DNA of 64,000 bases from Lateolabrax maculatus (taxonomy: Eukaryota; Chordata; Actinopteri; Acropomatiformes; Lateolabracidae), in assembly GCA_031216445.1 (NCBI GenBank), contig CM062210.1:16699501-16763500 (forward strand), given 5' to 3'. Under the pieces are notes generated by a model. The model saw nothing but the letters and a program-made list of their open reading frames with translations, was not told the DNA's origin and did no database searches. Positions 13,301 through 26,842 of the stretch are shown in pieces. The position numbers were made by a program, and so were the translations under genes. Numbering within the stretch: position 1 is the first letter of the stretch; each line of letters begins with the position of its first letter.

Positions 13301-15352
13301 AAGTCTTGATGAGGGCCATGCCAAACGTGTCAACATTTGAACATTTAAAGTTTTTTTTTTTTGTCTGTTTAATGCTCAGGTTCAGTTTGTGGTTTGTAAT
13401 GACTTCCAGGGATGGTACATTTTTTCTCTGTTCCTTCTTCTTCTGGGTTTGCATTATGTTTTGTAGTGGTATTGTAGTGTAGTTGTAGAAATTCTTCATT
13501 TTTCTTTAAGGTTTGACTATTTCAAGCTAGGCTTTCCAGCCAAACAACTCAACATTACATTTTACCGTATGTGCATTAATAATATCTTTCACCAATTGCT
13601 ACAATATTGCACTGGTCTTTCAGTAGTCTTAACTAACATGGGAAACAACATACATAAAATTGTCTTTGCTTCCAATTTCTTGTCTTGTCTTTTGGGAACG
13701 TCTTTGATAAACTTGCCATCTTTTCCCTCTTAATAACCTCAGAAGGAAGGAAAATACCACACAGTTATTCCCCTCATGATTTGGACCATTTTGCCTGGTG
13801 AACCACATTGGAGTTCAGTACAAGCATGAAGGCATTTAACCACAGACCCAAAAAGACAGCTCAGTTTTGGAGGAGAAAGCAGGGCGGAAAAGAGACAGAG
13901 GGAGGGAAATAGAGTGAGAACAAAATACAGACAAAAGAGCGAGGAGATTCTTTCCTAACATGGTGAAGGACAGTCACTGAGCTGAGTGCTTTCTGTTTAG
14001 CCTCCTGTCTGTCTCTGTCTCTCCAGTGCTTGTAGGCTATGAGCTGGACAAAGCCAGACTGAAGGAGGGCAGGGAGGAGGGAAGACGACACATGGAGAGA
14101 AGGAGCTTTTATTTTATAACAGAATATCAAACATCCAAACCACACAAGGGATATTGGACAATATTCTGTTTAAAGACTGTATTTACAAAATGTCCAGCAT
14201 TAACTCTATATAAGTAGCTGATTTACATGTCCAGTAGTTTCCTCAACTAACGATACTGCCCTATCAAGGGAAAATGCTGAAACTGACTTTTTGACGCCTG
14301 TTTTATCGACAAAAATATAGTATGCCATAGAAAAGTATAATTTCTGTAAAACTTTAAATTAGCAGTTTCTACAAAACTGAGCTAAAAACCAAGCCAAAGC
14401 CTAGTGACTGGTTTGATGATCTCTGGACCCTGGACCTCTGTGTTACTGTACTCTCTGCCACAAAGAATCAGCCAACTACACAGCTAAAGCCAGACTGAGC
14501 TAGAGCTAAAACTAAATGTACTTTTTCCAGACAAGTCTTGTCTGTGAGTGAAAAATATATCTAAAGCTAAAATAACTAGTTTAGCAAAGTTTCAGTGATT
14601 GCCATCTAAGCTTGTGACTTTTGTGTAATTCGGCGGATTTTTTTGTTATCGGGCTACGTTTAAATAACTTATTTAAAAATAAATGTATTATATTGATTTC
14701 AATATGAATGATAATAGTCAACACACTTTTATAAGGACCTAACATAACATGATCTAGCACAACATGTTTCCATTTTGAAAAGGTCCCATTGGATTGATTG
14801 CACTAGGACTTCATCTGCACTACAGCACTACTTGAATACTGAACCTGAATGCAGTATGGATGCATTGTTTATATTCATATGCTAATGCAAAACTCATGAC
14901 AGTTTTAAAACTGAGCAGAGGAGAGTGGAGAAGTGTTGTCACTTTTTATGCATTAAATTGTAACCATAAGAACTGATGAATATGACACCTCCTGTTGTGC
15001 CTGTATCACACAGATTCTCTTTTTTTACTCCTACATGCAGAAAGGTTTGAGCCATATGCTTATATTGCAAGCCATCCAGCAAGGGATTAAAATATTTCAT
15101 AACTGCTATCATGATGTCAATCCATAACCATGTTAGATCCCCTGTTTGCCTGGTGACTGGATCATTATATGAACCACATGGTGATTATATCAGCTGATTC
15201 CTAAGGAGACCCAAGCTGGTAATTCTTTTGCTCTGGCAATGCGAATGTGTTGTATGGCTTACTTACATAAGGCTTCAAATCCCAAGTCTATATGGTGCAA
15301 ATAAAGCTGATCTCATTACAGAGCTAATACTCACTCTCTTTTTTTTTTCCAG

Positions 15353-15454
15353 GACCCCAGCTATTGGGTCCAGGTCCACAGGTTGGAACATGGAGATGGA
15401 GGCATTTTGGACCTGGATGACATGTTGTGCGATGTGGTGGATGACAAAGATAGG
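15353..15454 (+). CDS. pard3: pard3 (PAR-3 polarity scaffold) internal coding exon
   Basis: This exon encodes 34 residues, starting DPSYWVQVHRLEHGDGG and ending DDKDR. It matches about residues 41-74 of vertebrate PAR-3, recalled from memory with roughly four conservative differences. The segment belongs to the N-terminal PB1-like domain through which PAR-3 self-assembles front to back at the apical/junctional cortex, where it organises the PAR-6/aPKC polarity complex. The acidic DDKD stretch is retained, including the aspartate that corresponds to D70, known to matter for oligomerisation. A T-rich tract ending in AG at 15351-15352 is the acceptor and GTGAGT at 15455-15460 is the donor. The exon is 102 nt and phase 0 at both ends, so it could be skipped without a frameshift. 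No neighbouring pard3 exon was recognised, so both flanking introns run out of the window. The text fits PARD3 better than PARD3B; which fish duplicate it is cannot be told. Confidence 0.93.
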
Positions 15455-16961
15455 GTGAGTCAAAATGTGTCAGATTGAGAGAAATAGGAAGTATGTGTTT
15501 GCATATTTCATTTATTTGCTTATTTTCCTAAAATAATTTCCTCTTCTTATTTCCATTCACCTTTTACTTGTGCAAAAATAACTTTGTGTCTGTACTTTGA
15601 AACATTGTGCATAAAGCTTTGGCAGTACTACAGAGAGTTTCTCTAACATGTGCTTATGATTACACCTGTCTGCTTTTACGGTCTCATCATGACTAAAACA
15701 TTACAGAACAGTAAACTACTGCACACCACCATGTTCTCTGTTTAATCATTTTAAACTACTGGCAGTCCTCCATTGCTTTTTTATACTATGTGGAAGGTTG
15801 AGAGATGCAGTGTAGCCGTCAGTGTTGCCTTCAAGGCACCACTTTGATGTGTGTGTGAGGGTGTGGGTATAACTAGTATAAGAGTGGGTGGGCAAAATCT
15901 ATGTCAGAATCAGCATGATATCACACTACCCACCCCACCCACTAGACCAACTGTAAATGATTACCCACAATCCCACTGCATCCTTCCCATGGGAACGGTG
16001 CTGACTACACCTGAGTCACTTGTTATTTGGCTTTAATGTTGGGCCAGTTAGTGAGCTAACCCCCTTTTGTGTCTTTATGAGTGGGAAATGTTTATCTACT
16101 GTTGAATGAAATGAATGGTGGGTGCTGGCAGACTGTTTGCCAGAAGTTACTCCATGGCCAATGAATACACGGTTAACTAAAAAAAATTACAACAAATAAA
16201 TGAATGAATAAATATAATGAACTAAAAGTATCAACAGCACAAAGCTGGTGATGAAATTTCACTGACAGAACTTTTGTATTCCAGCCATGATAGTCATTTA
16301 CTGTTACTCACTGTGGTGTATCCTGCTGTAGTGATGACATGGATGTTTTATCTTGTGTTTTCACAAGTTTAAAGATATCTAAACCTAAAAACAACATCAT
16401 GAAATAGTGATGTAAAATGTGAGTTTCAACTGAAAGCATTATCTTTGATTCCGATCTGTTACCATTTTTTCTCAGGGTATCTGATGTCATGGAGCCACTG
16501 TTATCTTGTGAAATCTGAAAACGTGTCCTCTTCAAGAACACTGTGTGTTTCACGCTGCTGTTTCATGTTTTAAAGTACATTTCCCACATCTATGTTTTAT
16601 TTTTTGGTTGTTTATTTGTGCATGAATGACAATTTGCATATATGAGAGACAGGAAGAGTATAATGTGCATGTGCATCTACACACCTTATAGTGTGGTAGG
16701 TGCCATGGTTACGCATCAGGTGGGATCAGGGGTGAGAGCAGCTGTTTTGCACCTGTTGTCTGAAACACTCCTTTCTCCCTTTTCCCTCTCCTCTCTTCAT
16801 CCATTTCCTGTAGTCCTTTACAGACAATACACAAAGAAATGAAGAAAGAAAGATTTCTATCTTTGGTGGTTACAGCAAACTAATTGAAGGTTACTTGGCA
16901 CATATATAGAGCATTTTCTCCTTTTCATTATCTATAATTTGTTCTGATGCAGCGCATACCT

Positions 16962-16978
16962 GCTCCCCCTGGTGGTTG
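16962..16978 (-). promoter_or_regulatory. possible CTCF-type motif
   Basis: The minus strand reads CAACCACCAGGGGGAGC, close to the CTCF core (CCACNAGGGGGC). Occupancy cannot be judged from sequence, and fish repeats can carry such words. Confidence 0.3.
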
Positions 16979-17404
16979 TGTGGGGTCATTACATTACACT
17001 GATGACAGAATATTGAATTTCATTAACATGACACTATTTTAGCCTAACCAATTAACAAGGACAATAACAGCTGATTTTGTATTACTGTTATATACATTTC
17101 ATCAATTTATAGTGCTATTCTAAAGATTTTTGTTACAGCTCTGGAGTGTTTTTTTTACCTGTATTATTCTGTCAAACGCTTAACAATATCAGTCAGCCTA
17201 AAAAATAAACCGTGATAGTAAGGTCATAAGACTGACAAACTCTAGTAAAAAACTGTTGGTAGTGGCTGTAAATGACACAAACTGCACAGCTCAGTCTGAT
17301 GTGGGCTGGGACAGCTAACTTTACACCAGTGGAACAGCCCTCAGTCCCTCTGTATGTGTGTACACACTTGATTTTATCTCATTGTGTGTGGGTGTATGTT
17401 TCTT

Positions 17405-17427
17405 TGTGTGTGTGTGTGTGTGTGTGT
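17405..17427. repeat. (GT)n microsatellite
   Basis: GT run of 23 bases with imperfect continuation. Confidence 0.95.
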
Positions 17428-17975
17428 TTGTGTAGTTGTTTGTAGGAAATCCAGTCTGTCCAGTTCTTTCCACCAGCTACGGCCTGTGTGCCTGTTTAAC
17501 TCTACTAACAGGGCAGGAACACAGTTAACCAGACAATTAATGACAACGCTGCTCTTATTATTATGGATGTAGTATTTCCACAGGCTAATGCAGATTTCTA
17601 TTCACCTTAACTTGGCTGTGTTTTTTTTGTTCATTGTTATTTTTTTGTGCAGTGGCAACACTTTCAACCACATTCCAAATCTCAGTGATATTAAAGTTTA
17701 CCTATTACTTAAAGTAAAAAAAAAATATATATATATATAGCCTCAACAAGCTGAACCATTAGTTATCAACTACACTAACATTTCATGAGAGGCTGTATTA
17801 GTGCTGTGTCATATTAATGTACTGGTAATTCTTTGTTGTTAATTTGGAGGCAGAGCTGACAGTTTGTCTAGTAGAGTAACTGATGAAACAGTGTAATTGT
17901 GTAGGTTGCAGTACAGTAGGTGAAGGTACAGGTTCAATGGGATATATCACTGGGGTGTTTTACCTTAAAAGGCAG

Positions 17976-18047
17976 TGACCCCGACGTGATTTGAACACGC
18001 AACCTTCTGATCTGGAGTCAGACGCGCTACCGTTGCGCCACGAGGTC
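17976..18047 (-). tRNA. tRNA-Trp (anticodon CCA), canonical
   Basis: The body is identical to the tRNA-Trp at 10.3 kb over all 72 bases: acceptor GACCTCG/CGGGGTC, anticodon CCA, intact A and B boxes. The T4 terminator lies eight nucleotides past the 3' end on its strand (AAAA at 17967-17970 on +). It sits about 2.5 kb inside the downstream pard3 intron, antisense to the host transcript. Confidence 0.95.
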
Positions 18048-20366
18048 CTACATTTGATTGTTGGATCTAATCCAAATTGACATTATATGGTTTACACTGC
18101 AGAGCCATTCCAATTATTTGCAGTTACCTGTCTTTCTCCCTGCCTGCCACCCTAAAAAGTAGTGTGGAGGTCAGACTTGGGTATTAGGCAGGACCAGGGC
18201 ACCCTGACAAACACGAAATCAGCTCATTTGCCATTTTTGAGTTTTCTTTATATTTCTTCTTTACATTTTCCACCCTATATTATGTATTTCATATCTGAAT
18301 TTGATAATGTATGCATTAGTTGTCTCTTCCTTATAGATCATCTTGTCTCTCTTTCATTCTTTTCCTTTTTCTTTCAAGAACTAAAAAATTTGATTTTTTT
18401 CTGATTTCTGAATTTCTCTGACACCCCCATCTAACAGTACATCTGACTGATACTCCGTACTATATTGTATCTACTGAGTTTTAGTATTTTTGCTGTAATT
18501 ACTTATGTTTATGAGAGAGAGCAGTGCAGAGGGGAGTTAATGTAGAAACTGCTGTTGTCACTTTGCAAGTTTCGGTGCCTCTACCGTTGGGAGCACCCAA
18601 GCCTGTGTGTGTGTGTGTGAGTGGTATGTGATATGTCTGGCTCAGGTTCAGCAGTCAGATTATCATGCTGTGATTCATATACAGTCATCATGCTGCATGC
18701 TGCAACCTGTCTGTCTCTGCTCCACAGATCTTCACATTGATTGTCTATCTTAACACCAATTTGGAATATGAAAATGCATTTGTATAGTTGGTTGGTTTTT
18801 GGTCTTGTTTTTGCAAAATGTCAGAGGGGCATTAGTACTGTTCCAAGTTTGGTGGTTCTTGTATGAAGTTGAGGTCTATGTTTAGAATTTTTTCCTTATG
18901 AAGATACTTCTGATGAAATTATGATGGATTGTTGGCAACATGTTCTAAGATAAGATCACAGAGGTTATGCAGATACATTCGCTCTGTGCTGAAAAGCTAC
19001 ATTTACACAGAGAGAGCAAAAACACCAGACCTTTTTGTTCCATCTTGTCTGTTCATGATGTCCTAACACTACCTGTATTATATCTATTACTAGTGACGCA
19101 TGAAGTGTAGTGTGTGTTTGAGTAATACACTGTAGAGTCTATATATTTTCAAGGGTTCAGTAATGTTTATTGGCACCTGCCTCACCAGCTTTTTGGTGCA
19201 CTACTGCCACCAATTGGGCTAAAGTGCAAAGTAGTGATTTGGCAGATTTAACAAAAACAAAACCAGGACAGGTAATTATATAAAACTTAATTTGTTTGAC
19301 TGTTTTAATCTAGATCTGTAGGGCGTATTCTTAAGCAAGTTATAAGTGCCAATATGCTTTACAGTATTTTCTATATAAATGTGTTTCTGTGTTCCCGTAA
19401 TGTGAAGGATGGTTGTCTCGTCAAAGGGTCAAAGCTTTTCAGGTGCGGAACAAGCAATGGGTTTAAAAAACAGTCCATGTATAGTGCATATTTGTGTGTA
19501 GCAGTTAGTAATACACCGTGAATAGCAAAACCCTTTAGTGTATTTAATATTAAAAAGTACCATACATTGAATTAAATAGCAAAAAAAGTCTTAGGCTTAG
19601 GGATAACAATAACTATTTACAACAGGAATATTGTACTGATAAGAGAAATAATCATCCCACCAAGTATAATAAAGATACTATGGGATCAATGTAGCTTCCA
19701 ATAGTAAAACAATGATGCTTTGAATAAAGGCTTTTGCAAGTCTAGCCCTACAGAATAAATACACTTGACTAAGAGGGAAGGTGGGGTCAACCTACCACCA
19801 CTGACCACTTACTGTAGAACGCCTGTAAAGGAAACAATTGAATAACTACAACATATACCATCTAAGTACACTCAGACAAGGATCCCAATTAAATATTTGA
19901 ACCTCAATGTTTAGTTCTTAGCATAGCCACATGAATCAAATACCAAAAAACATACAACTTTAGTAGAGACTGTGGTCTCATGTCTGGTTTATTATGGACA
20001 GCTTTAGACACACTACTGATACATTTTCTGCTGATACATAATTGCGAATGACACTAACTTCTGTTTTTTTAGCCTGCGAAGTCTTCAGCGGGACTGAAGG
20101 AGCTCTTAGCCAAATGTCAGAACTTTCATTTAGCTCAGGAGCCTTAGGTTAGACTTTTAAGAATTAATTCATTGTGAAAAAATACTTCTGATAGCTATGA
20201 AATGACTGGAAATGGCTGTGATACAGACACTTCATCCATACACCAGATGGCAATGTGGCAATTAAAATGATTCCTGGTTAGGAGATGGCCTTAGGTTAGA
20301 AATTCACAATATGGGTCACTGAAATGAGTTTATAAAGGAATGAAATGGGTGTGATATGGCCAATTA

Positions 20367-20405
20367 GATAGAATTAGATTCAACTTTAATGGTCATTGCA
20401 GGGAA
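20367..20405. repeat. fragment resembling a common teleost retroelement tail
   Basis: The words GATTCAACTTTAATGGTCAT and TTGCA match a motif I know to recur widely in fish genomes near 3' ends of retroelements (consensus about ATTCAACTTTATTGTCATTGCA). Only this short piece is recognisable, so the parent element is not named. Confidence 0.4.
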
Positions 20406-21499
20406 ATTGGGCTATTGCATTAGCAATTAAAATGGTATATAAAACTTCAAAACTGTTGTTGTTGCGGAAGACAAACTCATTGTCTGATGCAGAAGCAAAC
20501 TTGATTCCTGTAATTAAGTCATTTGAATGTGTGGTATAAAACTGTAAGTTTCAGACTATTCAGTTAACAAGTGGAAGTCAATTATTTATATTTTAATAGT
20601 GTTCATGAGAACATAAGCAACATACAGCCTTCTTTACTGGAATCAATAAAGAAATAGTCGACCTGGGTTAGTCAATCACACAAACCAAAGCTTGTCAAGG
20701 TCAGTGCTGGCGTTAAATTCAGTGTTATGGTAGCACATACATCTAAAATACCCAATTACACCCACACATAGTCAAACACATCACAGCCTATAACCTATGA
20801 GGAATGAGGTGTAAGTTTTCCAGGTCTAATGGACAGTATCATAAATGTGACATTAATGCACAAAGTTCAATGTAAGCTGTCTCTCCTGTCTGTTGGTTTG
20901 ACTTCCCACCCATCCCTGTTTATAAAGGGCACTGTTTGGTTTCCCCCTCTCTTAAGAGTCATTAACCCTTAACACTTAACTGAGCTTCATCAACTTACCA
21001 GCTTGCTTAGTGTGCAAGTTGCCGTCTAGATATTTTGTCTAAAGGGAGCTTGATAACAAATAAGTAAAGATGATTTCTTGGTGTTTCTTGTCTGGATCTC
21101 CCCTAGTAACAGAGGTGATTTGGAGCAAGCCTGTCCCGGGGGCTGAATGAGTGCAGGGGCGAAGGCTGAATCCTCAGGGGCGATTAAGGGAAAAAGCTTG
21201 TTCCAGCAGAACCAGTGGTTTAGAGCAGGTGCATGCAGGCGTGGACCTGCAGAAATTGCAGTGACACTTGTGAACCACAAAGAGGCACTCATGTCCAAGT
21301 TATAGCAGTCTGTCTGTATACTGTCTGCTACACAGAATTGGAGGACCTTTTGTTTTTGGGAATGGATACCAGCCTCAGAATAAAATCTGACCTCATGAAA
21401 GAAAATTTAAAATCTCCCGAAACATAAAGGAAGTATAAAGAAATGAAAGGAAAAGTCCTAATTGAACCTAACTGAACTGTCCATATCTGACATCGTCCT

Positions 21500-21740
21500 C
21501 TATTTGTGCTAATACGGCCTGTTTATAATGATTATCACATCCATGGCTCCTGTGGTTGAGCTCCTTGGACAATTGGCATTTCTTGGCCCCTGAAGTTGGC
21601 ATTGCCATGGCAACAGCGATCTGGTGCCAAGTGGGCACCTGCGCTGGGTCGAGATCAAGCCGTGAGTGAAATTAGCCAAGGCTAAAGCAGGGTCCCAGCA
21701 GCTGCCCCCTGGTACCAGAGCACTGCCGGGGGAAATCAAA
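21500..21740. promoter_or_regulatory. enhancer-like block with an RFX X-box
   Basis: This repeat-poor, balanced-composition block contains ATTGCCATGGCAAC at 21601-21614, a nearly perfect palindromic RFX X-box, with CAATTGGC and several TAAT words around it. There is no coding frame with family motifs. The look is that of a conserved non-coding element in a developmental gene intron, which is inference only. RFX sites often mark ciliary or neural enhancers. Confidence 0.35.
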
Positions 21741-22294
21741 GACTAATTACTCTGTTTGTCTGTGCTGTGTGTGTCTGCGGTTGTGTACTTATGTGTTTGT
21801 GAGTGAATGTAGCCTTTTGGCATAGATTGAAAACTATTGTGTCTGGTTGGCTGTCTCTCACCATCATTTCCCAGACAGTGAAATGCATTCCCCTCACACA
21901 TTGTGTTTATTCTATATTTGCTGTGCATCTTTTCAGCTTTGAATGATTCCTTGTCTAGTGCAGTGGTTCCTGAACATTTTAATGGATCCATGGAGCCCAA
22001 TTAGATTTTTGCTGTAAAGTATGATACATTGTTTTTTGTTCGTGCAGGAGGAGAGAGCCAGATAGAACAAAACAACATTTATAGGTCTTCTGCATTCAAT
22101 AGAAATTTTATTGTAATTTATTTTGCAAGTTACGCAGTCATGCCATTCTTGGTCATTGCAACACTAAAATTTATTGAATCTTATATTTCACCTGTGGCAG
22201 CAGCACCAGGTGAATACTATGATATAACCTTAACATTTAGTCAGTCTCCTCTCTACAGGGTACATTGTGTCATAAATGTGTTATAACCCAGATG

Positions 22295-22310
22295 TTGCCC
22301 CCTGGTGGCC
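22295..22310 (-). promoter_or_regulatory. strong CTCF-type motif
   Basis: The minus strand reads GGCCACCAGGGGGCAA, matching the CTCF core at nearly all informative positions. It immediately precedes an enhancer-like block. No occupancy data are available. Confidence 0.45.
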
Positions 22311-22317
22311 AAACAGA

Positions 22318-22570
22318 CAGCTCCGTGGAGGTCTGCCTAATTTGCATCATCTTGATCTGTTTTGCCATCTATCAAAGGGGACCCTGACTTTGAGTACCCA
22401 AGCCTTAACTCCATTTTTAAGACGGAATTGATTGTTCTCAGGTAATTAAAAGTCTCTCCGGTGGCATTTGAGAGCTTGAAGCTCTTGGCAACAATGTTTG
22501 TGAATAGCTGTTCCCATTCCTCTAATTATAGCTATCAATAGACATGCTTAATTGGATTAAAAATCTAGTT
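22318..22570. promoter_or_regulatory. enhancer-like block with POU, TCF and homeodomain words
   Basis: It contains the octamer ATTTGCAT (22340-22347), a TCF/LEF-like ATCAAAGG (22371-22378), GGTAATTAAAAG and TTAATTGGATTAA in about 200 bases free of microsatellites. No protein-coding signal is present. The density of such words suggests a conserved enhancer; single words of this length occur by chance, so the call rests on their clustering. Confidence 0.35.
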
Positions 22571-22915
22571 TGTTTTGCAAGTCAATTTTGTTTTTAATAT
22601 TCGATTGAACTACAACCACCACTGCATCACTATTAACTCTCCGGTGGACATGATGGTTCCAAATATGGTATAGTTAACTTCATAACCTTCTAAAAGCACC
22701 CCCTACCTCTCTGACAGAAGGATGCAAGAATCGCATGCAGGAATGTTTGAAATTATGACAGTTTCTCTAGTTCTCCGTCAGCCACCAGCACCTGTTTCTG
22801 TAAAGGGAGACAAATCCCTTTACACTGACACATATCCTCAGACTGACACTCAGATTCAGACAAACATATGGTTATACACTTGAACTTTGAAAGGTGTTAC
22901 TGCTGATGAAATTAG

Positions 22916-22917
<2 letters not shown>

Positions 22918-22948
<31 letters not shown>
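22918..22948. repeat. (CA)n microsatellite
   Basis: CA run of 31 bases. Confidence 0.96.
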
Positions 22949-22949
<1 letters not shown>

Positions 22950-25900
22950 GTGTAAATGAAACCACCCAGCATGGAGACAATAAAAGAACAGAAATTAAAA
23001 CAAAACAAAATGAGGCACCACACACATATGTTCACACGAGGACAAACACACAGAAATAGTCAAACACTCTGACAGAGTCACACATACATCTTGACAGACA
23101 CACACCCTGTAGTCCCCCCGTAGTCAGCTGTAATTAGCCTGTAAGGACCAGAGTCAGCGCTGCGTCCTGAAAGACTCAGTGTGGTAGCAGAATTTATCCT
23201 CACCTCCGCTGCTCTGCTCAGAGGGTCGTGGGCGGCAGCAAGCAGTTTTTCATTTCATTTTCCTCTGGGGCTTTGGATTTATTGTCGGTTGTTGCTTGTT
23301 TATTATGTTCCCAGTTTTTGAACTTCACTTACCCGGGGAAGGTTTGTTGAGCGCTGTTGTTCTTTTTCAGCAACTCCCTCTTTCCCACTTATGCAGTTAT
23401 AATCCCTCACAGTGGGGAGATGGCTTTTTTTTCCATTGGAAGCTGAACCACAGGCCTTTACTGTTATCAACTCAGTAGTCTTTTTCAGTGCATAAGTGGG
23501 GTTTAGGTCAGTAATTGTATTGTTTATTAATGTTGCTGTGCTATATCATATTAAGTGCAGAATGTTTTCAATTAAGCAAGGCTATGGAATCTGTAAAATC
23601 TGGATCAAACCTGTACTAATGACTGTGGTATATTGCAGAAAATTACAATACCTCATGATACTATGTAAGTTGTAGAGGAAATATACCTCTAATAAGGCTT
23701 ATTCTTTTTAAAACAAACCTTGAGTCTTTATTCACTATATAATGAAGTGCTTTTATATCAGAGTTCTATAGATAATGTGATGAAAGCCTGTGTACAAAAG
23801 TACCACAAAGTACCACAGTCTGATCCTTTTAAAAACACACACAGCAACATGAACATACGTGCCAATATCTTAATGACAAATAGCAATAAAATGGGAAAAG
23901 GCTGAACATATCAGGGTTCAAATTTCTGCCGGTAAAGAATGAAATCCCACTTACGCAACCGAGTGTATTACAATTCTGACAGCAGAGTAAGACCTAAGAC
24001 ATATAGTAAAATGGATTATTTGTCCATCCTCAGTGTGTGCTGGGTGTACAGCTTTCACTGGAATGAATGGGTTGTCATGTAAGGTCAAGCAGTGGAGCTG
24101 TTGAAGGATATTTACAGTGCAAACTAGCCAAACTGAAAAAACAAAGCAAAACAAAAGATGATGTCAAAGTATTGTTTTTGTCGTTTTCTTCTTTTTGTCT
24201 TTAACTTGTCTTTAACCAGGACAGTCTCTTGAAATCCGCTGTGGCTAAAATGGTAAATGGCTAAATGTTTTTGTATACCATATGTTAAATGTATGGGTGT
24301 TGGAGTGCTGTGTGTAGTATAGACAGTCTGAGTGGTGATGATGTGGAACAAAGGTCACCTGGCGGTCTTGAACCTCGAGCATCACCAGTGCATGACAGCC
24401 TGCTGAGCTTGCTGATATGGACCTGCGGAGCCACCAGTATAGATAACTTTAGCCAAGTCTTGTTGACACAACTACTGCTTCCGCTGAATAGCATATGCAG
24501 TACGACATACACAACCCCTGTGCCTGGGGTAAGAATGATCTTACTCCATATTGCAAAGCAGCAGGCAACTCCTCCATCTTCTGCTGTGGTTTTCAGTAAA
24601 ATGGGTAAAATCAGGTCATGTCACCAAGATTTTCTTTCAGCTCGGAGGCAACCCAGCAAGTCACGTAGGTGTCTTTGATTTCTCCTCCATGACAGTTCCC
24701 CTACAGGAGGAGATTTCTGCCGATGCGCCAAATTGCTCCTGACATGGCGTCGGCTCGCCTGAATACTGTCTGGAAATGGTGTTTAACCAGAGCCGTGGAT
24801 AGGCAGTGCCAAAACAGAAAAAAAAAGTGGAGGGACCCACACAGACAAGAACACGTACACATTTACACACCTATGTAGAAAAACAATCATGCACGTACCC
24901 ATCCACACACATGGAAAGTAGTTACACACACTACCATCACGTGCGTGTGTCATGCAGGAGGATGTTTGTCCTGGTTGACAGCTGTCAGGGCTGCTTTGGT
25001 TCCAGCGTCTGGATACTTTGCCAAACGAGCCTATTATCATCAGCGGTGGAGTCCTGTGGAGGGGCCCGGCATTGCCCCAGGGGGACGATTTGGGTCAGCC
25101 GCCATGAGACTAGCCCTAAACTGAGGCGACAGATACAGGCCCCCCTACTGTGATCCTGCCGCCCTCCCAAAGACCCCTGGAGGGGGTGTACCTAGGAGCA
25201 CTAACATGACAAAGGATTTGTTTTCCTCTACTATTCATATGTGGTGGGTGCTGCACCCATAAGGCCCACTGGCATCAGACAGAGATACAGAGGAAGAGAC
25301 ATTGCCCTGGTTTCCACACTTTTTAACTGGATAACTTATATATGCTATTTATCCTTATTGTCTCATTATGTGGCTGCAGTGCTTTTGGCCCATTTCAGAG
25401 AGCTCATCCTCTCCACATTTGTGTCTGTTTCACCTTGCCTCATGGGGGCAACAGTGCATTCTCCATGTGGCTCTACAGTACGATTGGCCAATAAGAAATT
25501 ACTTATACAAAGTCACAGCCAGTTCAACACAAACCAATCTTAAACAGAAAAGTTCAATCTAGCATCAATTGCTTATTCTTTTGAATATAGACCTATTTCT
25601 CTTTCACCCGGCTGCCTCTCAGCTCCTTGTTAAACCAACCGAGTGTCTCTTCTGCATGACAAGTATCCCTCTGTAGCTTTTGTCTCAAGAGTCTCCAGAC
25701 CATGAGCTGCTGTTTTCAACACTTGACTACTTCTCTCAGAACCATATATAATTACCCTCACAGATCCAAAGTCACTCCAAGGTTGTGTCTGAAAATTGGC
25801 TCACAAATTGACTTTAGAAGGCAAAGCTCTGTTTTAGACTGGTTTCATTTATTACAGGGGATGTGATATATACCAGGCTGGTTGGGATTTTGAGCGGTGT

Positions 25901-26842
25901 GTGGGTTTAAATATTGTAGTGATTAGCTTAGCTGTGAGTATGGTGCAGGGGCTAATAGTTGACGGGTTTGGTGAAGCACATCTGCATACACATGGGCAAA
26001 CAATCTCAACCAACAAAAACACACTGAAGTATCAGCACATACTTGATGTGGTTGACTGAAAAGAGGAAGAAAGCACTTAATAATAGAGAAACAATGGAAG
26101 ATAAAGAGGACAACAGAGAAAAACCAAGAAAGAAAGAAAAAAGCAGACAAAAAAAAAAAAAAAAGAAAAGAACAATGAAGCAAGAAAGATTAAAATAATG
26201 AGACATCCAAGCAAAGGAAGGATGGAAGGAACCAATGTAGGAAGAAGAGAAGAAACCATTTTGAGTGGAGAGCAGGCATTGACACAAGCAAAGCTGAGTC
26301 TGGCGTCGGCGGCTGGCACTGTACCGAGCTGAAGTTGACACTGGCACAGGGAGGGAGGGAGACTGTGCCAGGGCCGGGAAGCTAAGCCTGGTTTGGAGAG
26401 CTTTAGACAGGCATATTGTAGCAGACAGAGAGCTGAATCCCCTCTAACACCACGGCTGTGCGCTCTCATTGCCTCACTTCTCATGAGAAAAGGCTAAAGA
26501 CCTCTTCAGATGATGTCCTGCTCTGCTAAAATACTGGGGGCTTACAGACATGCTGAAGCGCTGGATGCTTTCCTCTAGCACAACTGCTACTCGGTGAGAT
26601 TTGTCACTTGGCCTGGAGTGTCCTTATTGTTAAATGATTTTTAATATCTATAGCAAGTAATAGTCAGTTCAAGCATTTAAAAAAATAATGACACTATTGA
26701 CATCTTTAAAATAATTTTCTATTGCTGGTAGGATGGAAAATACTTTCCACATTCTAGCCAACCTTATCCAATTGGTTTACAATTTTTACTGAATAACACT
26801 ATGCTTCTAACAGCTTGTACAGCTCCTTGTTCAGTTTTTGAA

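Larger units (their letters stand above)
1..15352 (+). other. pard3: pard3 intron upstream of the recognised exon (partial)
   Basis: No coding exon was recognised here. The open frames are short, start at arbitrary ATGs and lack family motifs. The stretch holds tRNA-Trp copies (1.66-2.56 kb and 10.3 kb), a tRNA-like SINE head near 8.9 kb, CA/GT repeats at 3.09, 5.62 and 8.17 kb, and otherwise unremarkable AT-rich DNA. It is called intron because the exon at its right end is an internal exon and the start codon exon of PAR-3 is not seen. The domain's first roughly 40 residues must be encoded further left, outside the window or unrecognised. Confidence 0.75.

Noticed and set aside
15228..15458. 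Frame beginning upstream of the pard3 exon on the + strand
   Set aside because: It crosses the acceptor in a different reading frame from the PAR-3 peptide; it is a shadow of the exon.
24289..24678. 129-codon frame on the + strand
   Set aside because: Long for the window, but composition and order show no recognisable domain, there is no splice or promoter context, and frames overlap on both strands. Treated as chance.
26077..26484. 135-codon frame on the - strand with a hydrophobic F/L-rich end
   Set aside because: The apparent membrane segment comes from a purine-rich tract with poly-A on the + strand; three frames overlap there.
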